Shown: positions 15,195-22,452 of the stretch, piece by piece | Layout of the letters: every line of letters starts with the position of its first letter | Numbering within the stretch: the stretch's first letter is position 1 | DNA from: Clostridia bacterium | GTDB taxonomy: Bacteria; Bacillota; Clostridia; Oscillospirales; CAG-272 | DNA: 64,000 nt | Direction: 5' to 3' | Assembly: GCA_017472255.1 (NCBI GenBank) | Contig: JAFUQU010000011.1 | Coordinates: 1-64,000, forward strand | Made by a program: the position numbers and the translations under genes | The notes under the pieces: generated by a model | Told to the model about the DNA's origin: nothing | What the model saw: the letters and a program-made list of their open reading frames with translations, nothing else | The model's database searches: none

Positions 15195-15715
15195 ATTTGC
15201 GCCATTTCGGCGGGGGAAATTTCCATCCCTTCCCGAATCCACTCGGTGAGGATGTTGAACATCGCGCCGTTCCAGAAGCGCTGGCGCAGGCGCTCGTGCA
15301 GGTCGTCGCCTTCGAGAATCGATTCGCAGGCCGCGTTGATGCCGTCCAGAATCGCGCTGGCACAGCCCGATTTGTGGAGAAGCATGAACACTTCGGCGTA
15401 AGGCGTGATTTCCTCAAAGAGCACCTGCCAGTAGCCCTCCCAGCCGTGGTCGCTGGAGCGCTTCAGCGCCGCTTCCACCATACTTCCGGCAATCCGCCGC
15501 GCCAGCGAGCGAAGGATGCTGTCGATGGAATCGAAGTGGCGGTAGTAGGCGTTGCGCGAGACGCCGGCTTTGCGGGTAAGCTCGGTGACGCTGATTTCGT
15601 GGAGCGGCTTTTGCTTGAGCAGGAGGAGAAGCGCTGTTTCCATGCATTCGCGGGTCAGGCGGGAAGCCTCCTCGTTGGATTTGCGCTGCTGGCTGTCGAT
15701 TGTCATATCTGCCAT
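15176..15715 (-). CDS. TetR-family transcriptional regulator
   Basis: A 179-residue protein from the ATG at 15715 (an in-frame upstream ATG at 15736 and a longer extension lie within the leader and are less likely). The HTH is at residues 41-61 (ISVTELTRKAGVSRNAYYRH), followed by a helical ligand domain. A divergent permease gene lies at 15943, and repeated ATTTACAGTA sites sit in the shared intergenic region, so it probably represses that gene and itself. Confidence 0.9.
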   Translation of the reverse strand: MADMTIDSQQRKSNEEASRLTRECMETALLLLLKQKPLHEISVTELTRKAGVSRNAYYRHFDSIDSILRSLARRIAGSMVEAALKRSSDHGWEGYWQVLFEEITPYAEVFMLLHKSGCASAILDGINAACESILEGDDLHERLRQRFWNGAMFNILTEWIREGMEISPAEMAQICARLP

Positions 15716-15761
15716 GTGTGAAAAGTCCTTTCTCATCGTTCGCAAACGGGAAATACACCAT

Positions 15762-15790
15762 ATTATAGCACGTTTGGAGCGGGTTGTCAA
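15762..15790 (-). promoter_or_regulatory. Consensus promoter of the TetR gene
   Basis: On the minus strand: TTGACA (15790-15785), 17-bp spacer ending GTGC, TATAAT (15767-15762). Both hexamers match the sigma-A consensus perfectly. Confidence 0.85.
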
Positions 15791-15836
15791 GAGTTTCCAA
15801 CACATTATTCCATAAAAATCGACGCAAATTTCACAC

Positions 15837-15908
15837 ATTTACAGTAAATTAACATTTACAGTATATTTACAATCTATCGATTAATTCACAAAATGAAATT
15901 GCTATAAT
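15837..15908 (+). promoter_or_regulatory. Repeated ATTTACAGTA operator and promoter of the permease gene
   Basis: Three copies of ATTTACARTM start at 15837, 15854 and 15865; the first forms a perfect 11-bp palindrome TTTACAGTAAA. A TATAAT -10 follows at 15903-15908 with no good -35. These are candidate TetR operators in the divergent region. Confidence 0.55.
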
Positions 15909-15942
15909 TAATGTAACCATTTCTGAAAGGACATAATCCGAC

Positions 15943-17085
15943 ATGAAGCTCGACCGAAAGACTCTCCTCGGCGTGGGAGGGGGAATCTTCCTGCTGTTTC
16001 TCGCCATCTATTACTGGAGCGATATCTCCGGCTTTCTTGCATTGTTCCGCAGTGCGCTGACGCCGCTGGTGATCGGCACGGTGCTCGCTTATTTCGTCAA
16101 CCTGCTGATGTGCTTCTACGAAGCCCGCTATTTCCCGAAAAAGCGGCGCAATCCCATCGTGAAGAAAACCCGCCGTCCGGTTTGTATGATCGGTGCGTTT
16201 CTGACGATGATTGTCATCGTCGCCGCCATTGTTGGGCTGGTTCTGCCGCAGCTGGCGACCTGCGTGGTCACGCTGGTTCAGAAGGCGCCCGCAGCCGTGG
16301 ATGTGCTGGTGGAATACACCCATCTGGACGAGTGGCTGCCCGATACGCTGACCACCGCCATCGAAAAAATTGACTGGCCTTCCACGATACAGAAGGTGCT
16401 GGACGCGCTGAAGGACGGTATCGGCGGCGCTATGGGAAGCATTACGGCGGCGGTGTCGTCGGTATTCTCGGGCGTGGTGACGGGGCTGTTTGCGCTGATT
16501 TTCGCCATCTATCTGCTGCTGGGCAAGGATAAGATTCTGGCGCAGGGCAGCCGGCTCATGGACTGCTACCTGCCCGAAAAGTGGGTGAAGAAGCTCCGCC
16601 ACCTGTCCGGCGTCCTCAACGAATGCTTCCATAAATACATCGTCGGTCAGTGCCTGGAGGCGGTGATTCTGGGTGTGCTGTGTATGCTTGGAATGCTGAT
16701 CTTCGGCTTCCCCTACGCCACGATGATCGGCGCGCTGGTGGGATTAACGGCGCTGATTCCGGTGGCGGGCGCGTACATCGGTGCGGGCGTGGGTGCGTTT
16801 ATGATTCTGTCGGTGTCGCCGCAGAAGGCGGTGCTGTTTTTGGTCTACATCATCGTGCTCCAGCAGCTGGAGGGCAACGTGATCTATCCCCGCGTGGTGG
16901 GCACATCCATCGGTCTGCCGGGCATTATCGTGCTGGCGGCGGTAACGGTGGGCGGCACGCTCTTCGGCTTCGTGGGTATGCTGATCGGCGTGCCGATCGC
17001 GGCGGCGGTCTTCCGTCTGGTGCGGGAGGATCTGGAGCGCCGGGAGGCGCTGGACGAGGCAAAGCGGCAGGCAGAGGAGGCATAA
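15943..17085 (+). CDS. AI-2E family transporter (membrane permease)
   Basis: A 380-residue protein with about 7-8 hydrophobic segments: two near the N-terminus (LFLAIYYWSDISGFLALF, TPLVIGTVLAYFVNLL), one near 75, and a C-terminal bundle with FGFPYATMIGALVGLTALIP and YPRVVGTSIGLPGIIVLAA, typical of the AI-2E/YdiK/PerM family. Members export small molecules or ions; the autoinducer name is historical. It is divergent from the TetR gene and probably controlled by it. Confidence 0.88.
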   Translation: MKLDRKTLLGVGGGIFLLFLAIYYWSDISGFLALFRSALTPLVIGTVLAYFVNLLMCFYEARYFPKKRRNPIVKKTRRPVCMIGAFLTMIVIVAAIVGLVLPQLATCVVTLVQKAPAAVDVLVEYTHLDEWLPDTLTTAIEKIDWPSTIQKVLDALKDGIGGAMGSITAAVSSVFSGVVTGLFALIFAIYLLLGKDKILAQGSRLMDCYLPEKWVKKLRHLSGVLNECFHKYIVGQCLEAVILGVLCMLGMLIFGFPYATMIGALVGLTALIPVAGAYIGAGVGAFMILSVSPQKAVLFLVYIIVLQQLEGNVIYPRVVGTSIGLPGIIVLAAVTVGGTLFGFVGMLIGVPIAAAVFRLVREDLERREALDEAKRQAEEA

Positions 17086-17093
17086 AAAATGAA

Positions 17094-17119
17094 GCTGTTG
17101 CACCTTAAAGTGCAACAGC
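17094..17119. terminator. Terminator between convergent genes
   Basis: GCTGTTGCAC pairs with GTGCAACAGC around a 6-nt loop. The stem sequence is the same as in the hairpin at 9010-9046. Confidence 0.7.
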
Positions 17120-17131
17120 CTCATGTGATTA

Positions 17132-18604
17132 TTACTTGCCCCAGTTTTCGGTCAGTTTTTCAAGGTCGCTTCGGATTGCGTCCTCGTTCGCCGCTACTGC
17201 CGATGCGACGGTGCCAGTCTTTTCCCAGATTGCAGCGTTGACCTCAGTCATCAGGTCTTTGCCAATGCTGAAAATCTGATAGTACAGCGGAACCAGCGAA
17301 TCAGTGATAATCTCCAGCATTTCGATGGATTCCTCGTTGCGAAGTCCCTTCTGCTCCACGGAGATTTCGCGGAAGACGGGAACTACGCTCTTTTCGCCCT
17401 CGTAAGTCAGGGCGTCCAGAATCAGACCGACCTTCTCGGGATCGCTGCTGGTTACGGGAATCATCGCGCCGGTAGCGCCATACCAGGAGTTGCTGTAATA
17501 ACGATCCTGGGATTCGTCATACTTCGGGTAGGGAACGATGCCGAATTCAAATTCCAGATCGCGGAACCCGCGGAATTTGTTCACCTCGGACATGGCCATC
17601 AGCGTGCGTCCGGAACGGAATACCGTGATGTAGCTGCCGTCCTCGCTGTCTGCCGTCTCACCCTTGTATACGCGGGCGTCGGTGAGCGAGATGATGCTGG
17701 ACAGCTTTTCGATCAGATTATAGAAGCGCTCGCTGGCGCCGTTGTAAACCAGATTTCCGTCCTGCTGCTCGAAGATCAGCTCGCCTGCGCCGATGATGAA
17801 GCTCTCCGAATTGGTTTTGTGATGGGTGTAGCCGTAGGTCGCCTTGCCGTCTTTGTTCCATGCCACTGAATCGTCGCCGTTCAGATTGGCGGCGGCTGTG
17901 TTGTATTGATTGAACGCATCCAGCGTCCACTTGCCTTCGCGCACCAGATCGTAGGGAAGATCGAGCTTCAGATTTTCCATCATATCGTAGTTGAAGGCGA
18001 TCAGGCGGATGCCGTCATGAATCAGCAGGTTAGAGCCGCCCGCCGCACTGTAAAGCGCGCCGTTGATCGTGATAGCGTCGTTGAAGCTCTGGTACCACCA
18101 GGGCTGATCGAGCTGTACGGTGTCGATGTCGTACAGATTGAAGAAATATCCCTCTGAAATCAGAGCGGCGGAGCCTGCCATGGGAATGTACATCAGATCG
18201 TAGGTATCGTCGCCCGCCAGAATCGTGGTCTGCGCCACGCCTGCCAGCGTCTTGAATTCCCAGTCGTCTTCGATGATCGTTTCCTTGAGAGTAATATCGA
18301 ATTTGGATTCGATCAGGCGGTTGCGGTTGTAAATCGCGTCATCCAGCGTTTCGCCGGTGATTTCTTCACGTTCTATGACGGACATCATGCCGTACATATC
18401 GTGCATATTCAGAATGTTGAATTCCTCTCCGCCGTAACCCTCGGCGGGATAGGGGTAGGAATATTCGCCAGACGCGGAGGTGCCGTTTGACGTCGTGGTA
18501 TCACCGCTAGCTGTCGTATCGCCGCCGGATTGGGTTGAGCCACAGGCGCTCAACGTCTGCGCTGCCAGTACGGCGAGAAGGATCAGGGTAATTGCTTTTT
18601 TCAT
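17132..18604 (-). CDS. Extracellular solute-binding lipoprotein (carbohydrate)
   Basis: A 490-residue protein with signal peptide and lipobox LSAC (Cys21), then a Ser/Thr/Gly-rich linker. Family features match the gene at 5076: NRNRLIESKFDITLKETIIE, AGDDTYDLMYIP, FGIVPYPKYDES, and the C-terminal block LRNEESIEMLEIITDSLVPL. It should capture an oligosaccharide at the cell surface. An AraC gene diverges from it at 18792, and the region between holds a 21-bp tandem repeat. No permease genes are adjacent. Confidence 0.9.
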   Translation of the reverse strand: MKKAITLILLAVLAAQTLSACGSTQSGGDTTASGDTTTSNGTSASGEYSYPYPAEGYGGEEFNILNMHDMYGMMSVIEREEITGETLDDAIYNRNRLIESKFDITLKETIIEDDWEFKTLAGVAQTTILAGDDTYDLMYIPMAGSAALISEGYFFNLYDIDTVQLDQPWWYQSFNDAITINGALYSAAGGSNLLIHDGIRLIAFNYDMMENLKLDLPYDLVREGKWTLDAFNQYNTAAANLNGDDSVAWNKDGKATYGYTHHKTNSESFIIGAGELIFEQQDGNLVYNGASERFYNLIEKLSSIISLTDARVYKGETADSEDGSYITVFRSGRTLMAMSEVNKFRGFRDLEFEFGIVPYPKYDESQDRYYSNSWYGATGAMIPVTSSDPEKVGLILDALTYEGEKSVVPVFREISVEQKGLRNEESIEMLEIITDSLVPLYYQIFSIGKDLMTEVNAAIWEKTGTVASAVAANEDAIRSDLEKLTENWGK

Positions 18605-18639
18605 CGTAGCTGCTTCCTAAAATAATTATTCAGGCCTGT

Positions 18640-18737
18640 TCTTATATTATAACATTTTATTCAGAGTAAAACAAGAATTCATTTGCTCAAAATATGCTTG
18701 ATTTTGTTCTTACTCTGCTTGATTTTGCTCTTACTCT
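18640..18737. promoter_or_regulatory. Divergent regulatory region with a 21-bp tandem repeat
   Basis: Two head-to-tail 21-bp units (18696-18716 and 18717-18737), each starting GCTTGATTTTG and ending CTTACTCT, differ at one base. A partial inverted copy (AGAGTAA at 18663-18669) lies beside the -35 region of the minus-strand solute-binding-protein promoter, whose -10 TATAAT reads at about 18646-18651. Exact 21-bp periodicity points to AraC-family binding on one helix face, presumably by the product of the adjacent gene. Confidence 0.75.
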
Positions 18738-18791
18738 TGACAAAAACGCAAATTTCCTGTAAAATTATAATATAGAGATGGAGGTGGTTCT

Positions 18792-19706
18792 ATGCTGAAA
18801 TCGTGCAAATGGCAATATAACAAAAAAGAGGGGATTCAGCTTTTCATGAGTGTGCGCAGCTTTGATCATGAAAAGCAGGAGTTTGTTCCCGAATATCTGC
18901 CGACGGGCGACTGCGGATGGTGCTTTGAGCCGCACAGCCATTCCTGCATCGAAGTGATCCGGGTGGACGAGGGTCTTCTCCACGCGGAGATAGACGGGCA
19001 TAAATACACGGCTGCCCCCGGGGATATTCTGATTGCCAGCCCTTACATGGAGCATGGCGGTGTTACGAAGCGATGCGACCGGCGCACTGTCTACACCTTT
19101 GTCATGATTGAACCGCGTTTCTTTATTCCCGGCGTTGGCTGTGCGCTGAGCACCCAGCTGAACGAGCTGATTTTAGGCAAGCGGCGCTTTGAGGAATTTC
19201 TTCCCGCCGAAAGGGAATCCACGGCGAGGCTGGGAGGCCTGATGGGTCGGATGTGGGCAAGCTATCAGGAGAAGTCCCCGACCGTATGCGGTAACTGCGC
19301 GATGATGGCGGGTGGATATGAGCTGCTGGGGCTTCTCTTTGGGGAACACACCGTCGATGCTTCCGCGCCAGCTATGCAGACTCGCAACGATCCCGGCTTT
19401 GCCGACCGGGTCATGGCTTGGATAGACGAAAATTATAAAAGGTCCGTATCCACATCGGATATCTGCCAGGATCTGGGTTACACCATGTCTCACTTCTGCC
19501 GCGTCTTCCATGACAATTTCGGCGTCAGCTTTTTAAGCTATCTCTGTGAATATCGTATCCACCGGGCGGCATATAATTATCGAGACAGCGGCATGGGCGT
19601 GGGTGAGATCGCGGCGGCGGTGGGCTTCGACGATTGCAGCTACTTCTCGCGAACCTTCAAAAAATTCATGCGGGTTTCGCCCCGGGAATATTTCAAGAAA
19701 AAATAA
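18792..19706 (+). CDS. AraC-family transcriptional regulator with cupin domain
   Basis: A 304-residue protein. The N-terminal cupin (HSHSCIEVIRVDEGLLHAEI, PGDILIASPYMEHGG) senses a ligand; the C-terminal double HTH reads VSTSDICQDLGYTMSHFCRV and MGVGEIAAAVGFDDCSYFSR, ending in the SPREY signature. RBS GGAGGTG is 7 nt upstream. It is divergent from the solute-binding protein gene at 17132 and likely regulates it through the 21-bp tandem repeat. Confidence 0.93.
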   Translation: MLKSCKWQYNKKEGIQLFMSVRSFDHEKQEFVPEYLPTGDCGWCFEPHSHSCIEVIRVDEGLLHAEIDGHKYTAAPGDILIASPYMEHGGVTKRCDRRTVYTFVMIEPRFFIPGVGCALSTQLNELILGKRRFEEFLPAERESTARLGGLMGRMWASYQEKSPTVCGNCAMMAGGYELLGLLFGEHTVDASAPAMQTRNDPGFADRVMAWIDENYKRSVSTSDICQDLGYTMSHFCRVFHDNFGVSFLSYLCEYRIHRAAYNYRDSGMGVGEIAAAVGFDDCSYFSRTFKKFMRVSPREYFKKK

Positions 19707-19709
19707 CGC

Positions 19710-19734
19710 AGGAACCGTCCGTCGGACGGTTCCT
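19710..19734. terminator. Terminator between convergent AraC and GH38 genes
   Basis: AGGAACCGTCC and GGACGGTTCCT pair perfectly around a GTC loop. A T-rich stretch follows on the plus strand. Confidence 0.8.
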
Positions 19735-19747
19735 GATTTTTGCGGCG

Positions 19748-22225
19748 TTATTTTTCCAGCAGCCCTTCCATCAGGTCGGTTTCGCTGACCGAACCCCCAT
19801 CGAAGCGCAGGGTCTTCACCTCAAACCTGCCCAGCGTTCCCTTCCATGTGACGCCCCGGCAGGTCAGCTTCGCTGACCGCACGCCGTCGGTGGGATTGTA
19901 CAGGCGGAGAATCCGTCCGCCGCCGTGGATAGCGGGCTTGTAGGCGGTTAGCTGCACCGCGTCGCTTTCCAGCGTAACCGGGGAAACCGGCAGGCTGCCT
20001 ACCCCGGTGGGATAGAAGGACAGCACCATGGGCAGCGTATTGAACAGCGCCGACGCCCGTCCGGCTTGGGTCAGAATCTCGTCCTTCCCGCCGAAGTCAA
20101 AGCCGAAGCTGAAATCCCGTTCGCCCTGCTCGATGTAGGGCATATAGCGATCCTGCGGCATGGTGACACGCCCGGGAAGCGGATGAGCGGTGTAGGAGGG
20201 CGAGCGCAGCAGGGTCAAATGCAGGCTGCCGTCTTGGAAGGAGGAGCCGTAGCTTCCGTTGTTTGTCACGAGCAGAGCGTTCGTATCGCCAGCCAGCGCC
20301 AAATATTTCTGGGCGATATTTTCTCTGAGATCGTCAAAGAGCTGCTCGCGGCCGTAAGCCTCATCGCCCAAACAGACGGATTCGCCGATGTCCGAGGGAA
20401 CCAGCAGCTTGACCATCCGCTGCTTCTCGTTCCAGACAATGCGCACATCGACGCGCAGACCGTCCCTTTCCGACAGGATATATTTCACGCAGGCGCGGGA
20501 GGTTTTGTAGCCGAAGACCGCTTCCACCACGCAGCGCACATCGCCGCTTTCGATCACATGAACCGGGGCGAGGGGCGCGTCTGTATGGCAGAATTCGGCG
20601 GCTTCCTCCGCGCTCAGAAGCGTGAAGCGGTCGATGCAGTTGAACCAGCCGGCGGCGTTCATATACCACGGGTCGTAGTTATCCTCCCAGACCTCCAGCG
20701 CGAATGCGGACGGCTTCAGGAAGGACACGCCGTCCTTTGTCAGCTTATCCACCAGTCCGGTGGAACGGCTGATTTCCACGTGCAGGCTGCCGTTATCAAA
20801 GATGTAGTGGCTGTCGCTGTGCGCAAGGGCGGGCTTGGGCTTTTCGGGGATGGAATCGAAGGCGAAGTCGAAGCGGTTCAGCTTCATGGGCGCCAGCTTC
20901 GCGTGGAAAACCACCCGCTTGCGCCATTCCAGCGGAATCGTGCTGTGCTCCTTCTCGCACTGGGAGGGAATCACCTCGCCCGCTTCGTTGTAAACGCGGG
21001 GCTGGAGAAATTCCTTGTTCCAGTTCTGATCCCACAGCATGAATTCGCTGACCCAGTCGCCCTCGATTTCGTAGGGGTAGGGGTTGTAGGCGAAAACCGA
21101 GATGCGGTCGGATGCGGCCTTGGGCTGACCTGCGGCCAGCGCGAAGAAGGCGCGTGCTTTGACGCGGGACAGCTCCTCGATGGCGTGGTCGAGCATCCGG
21201 ATGCACAGCTCCTCGGCGAGCTGAATGGACGAGCCGGGCAGCATATCGTGGAACTGGACGGTCAGAATATCGTACATCGCTGCCGCCAGCTCACGCTCGG
21301 GATAGGCGATCAGCCCGGCGTCGGCGGCGTGGGTGCAGATAGATTCTGTGAGGAAATAGGTGTTTTCGGCGAGACGGTACTTCTGCTTGACGCGAACCTG
21401 ACTGGTGTAGCAGCCGGGCGACCAGGGATTCAGGCTGTAATCCACGGTGGGCAGATTGCGGCGGGCGTTGACTTCGGTCAGATATTCCTCGGGGCAGGAC
21501 TGAATCAGCTTCACATCCTGCGACGCCATTTCGGCGGTGAGGACTTGAATGTCATCCAGGTCTTTTTTCGAAGGTCCGCCGCCGTGGTTGCCAATGCCCC
21601 ACAGGCAGAGGAAAAAATCGCCTTCCTTGCAGGCGTTGACGTAATTGCGGATTTTCTCCGCCGCACGACCCTTGCCGGAGTTGTAGCCGCCGTGGATGCG
21701 GACGGCGGTGACTTCGCTGTCGTCGTAGCCTCTCCAGCGGAATTCGTTGGAGGGGAGCTTCAAGAACTGATCGCCGCCCGGACGCATGAACATATAGCCG
21801 TCGTAGCCGCTTTTGGCGAGAATCTGCACCAGACCACGGGTGTGACCAAAGGGGTCGAGGTTGACGGCGGTGGTCGGCGCCACGCCGAACTTCTCAAGGA
21901 AGTAGCGGCGTCCCTCCAGAATCTGGCGGACAAAGGCTTCGCCGGAGGGCATATTGCAGTCGGGCTGGAGATGCCAGCCTCCCATGATCTTCCATTTTCC
22001 GCGCTTCACGAGGGATTGAATGTGTTCAAACAGGGGCATATCGTATTCCTCAATCCAGCGGTAGAGCAGGGCTTCGTTGTGGCAGAAGAGGAAGGAATCG
22101 TATTCCTCGCAGAAATCGGCGGCGATGCGGAAGGTGGAGAGGGTTTCGGCGGCGCCTTCCTCCCATTCCCACTGCCAGACTGGGTCAAGATGGGCGTTGC
22201 AGATCAGATGCAGGCGTTTGGACAT
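19748..22225 (-). CDS. GH38 alpha-mannosidase
   Basis: An 825-residue cytoplasmic enzyme. HLDPVWQWEWEEG (His12, Asp14 as zinc ligands) and NLDPFGHTRG near residue 124 (Asp nucleophile) are hallmark GH38 blocks; QFHDMLPGSS carries a further zinc-site histidine. C-terminal beta-sandwich domains fill residues ~400-825. It removes alpha-linked mannose from imported glycans, retaining configuration with zinc. It is divergently transcribed from the GH106-like gene, so the two likely act on a shared glycan or under shared control. Confidence 0.92.
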   Translation of the reverse strand: MSKRLHLICNAHLDPVWQWEWEEGAAETLSTFRIAADFCEEYDSFLFCHNEALLYRWIEEYDMPLFEHIQSLVKRGKWKIMGGWHLQPDCNMPSGEAFVRQILEGRRYFLEKFGVAPTTAVNLDPFGHTRGLVQILAKSGYDGYMFMRPGGDQFLKLPSNEFRWRGYDDSEVTAVRIHGGYNSGKGRAAEKIRNYVNACKEGDFFLCLWGIGNHGGGPSKKDLDDIQVLTAEMASQDVKLIQSCPEEYLTEVNARRNLPTVDYSLNPWSPGCYTSQVRVKQKYRLAENTYFLTESICTHAADAGLIAYPERELAAAMYDILTVQFHDMLPGSSIQLAEELCIRMLDHAIEELSRVKARAFFALAAGQPKAASDRISVFAYNPYPYEIEGDWVSEFMLWDQNWNKEFLQPRVYNEAGEVIPSQCEKEHSTIPLEWRKRVVFHAKLAPMKLNRFDFAFDSIPEKPKPALAHSDSHYIFDNGSLHVEISRSTGLVDKLTKDGVSFLKPSAFALEVWEDNYDPWYMNAAGWFNCIDRFTLLSAEEAAEFCHTDAPLAPVHVIESGDVRCVVEAVFGYKTSRACVKYILSERDGLRVDVRIVWNEKQRMVKLLVPSDIGESVCLGDEAYGREQLFDDLRENIAQKYLALAGDTNALLVTNNGSYGSSFQDGSLHLTLLRSPSYTAHPLPGRVTMPQDRYMPYIEQGERDFSFGFDFGGKDEILTQAGRASALFNTLPMVLSFYPTGVGSLPVSPVTLESDAVQLTAYKPAIHGGGRILRLYNPTDGVRSAKLTCRGVTWKGTLGRFEVKTLRFDGGSVSETDLMEGLLEK

Positions 22226-22255
22226 GGTGAAATCCTCCTTATTTAGGTTGTTTCC

Positions 22256-22284
22256 ATTTTAACATAGAATATTCAGGATGTCAA
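22256..22284 (-). promoter_or_regulatory. Promoter of the GH38 gene
   Basis: On the minus strand: TTGACA (22284-22279), 17-bp spacer, TAAAAT (22261-22256), 25-30 bp before an AAGGAGG ribosome site. Confidence 0.8.
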
Positions 22285-22357
22285 CGCATTTTTAGTCAGA
22301 TTTGATGCAAATTTTAGCATTGTTATCCCAATGTACGGACAGAGCGCCTGAAATTTT

Positions 22358-22422
22358 TATGGTCGTTTTGTGCTACTATGGTCGATTCTTACCTTGACAT
22401 CCCCAGCTGATCATGTTATAAT
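22358..22422 (+). promoter_or_regulatory. Consensus promoter and direct repeat upstream of the GH106-like gene
   Basis: TTGACA (22394-22399), 17 bp, TATAAT (22417-22422) is a perfect consensus. Just upstream, TATGGTCG occurs twice (22358-22365 and 22377-22384), 19 bp apart. A perfect promoter with repeats upstream could be either activated or repressed; the binding protein is unknown. Confidence 0.7.
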
Positions 22423-22452
22423 TGATAAAAAACATCAGAGAGGATGAATCCT

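Noticed and set aside
15943-17085. Assigning autoinducer-2 export to the AI-2E family gene
   Set aside because: No luxS, lsr or quorum genes are nearby; the name is historical and the substrate is undetermined.
20066-22246. 726-residue plus-strand frame over the GH38 gene
   Set aside because: It is antisense to a complete GH38 sequence with intact catalytic blocks and has no start context.
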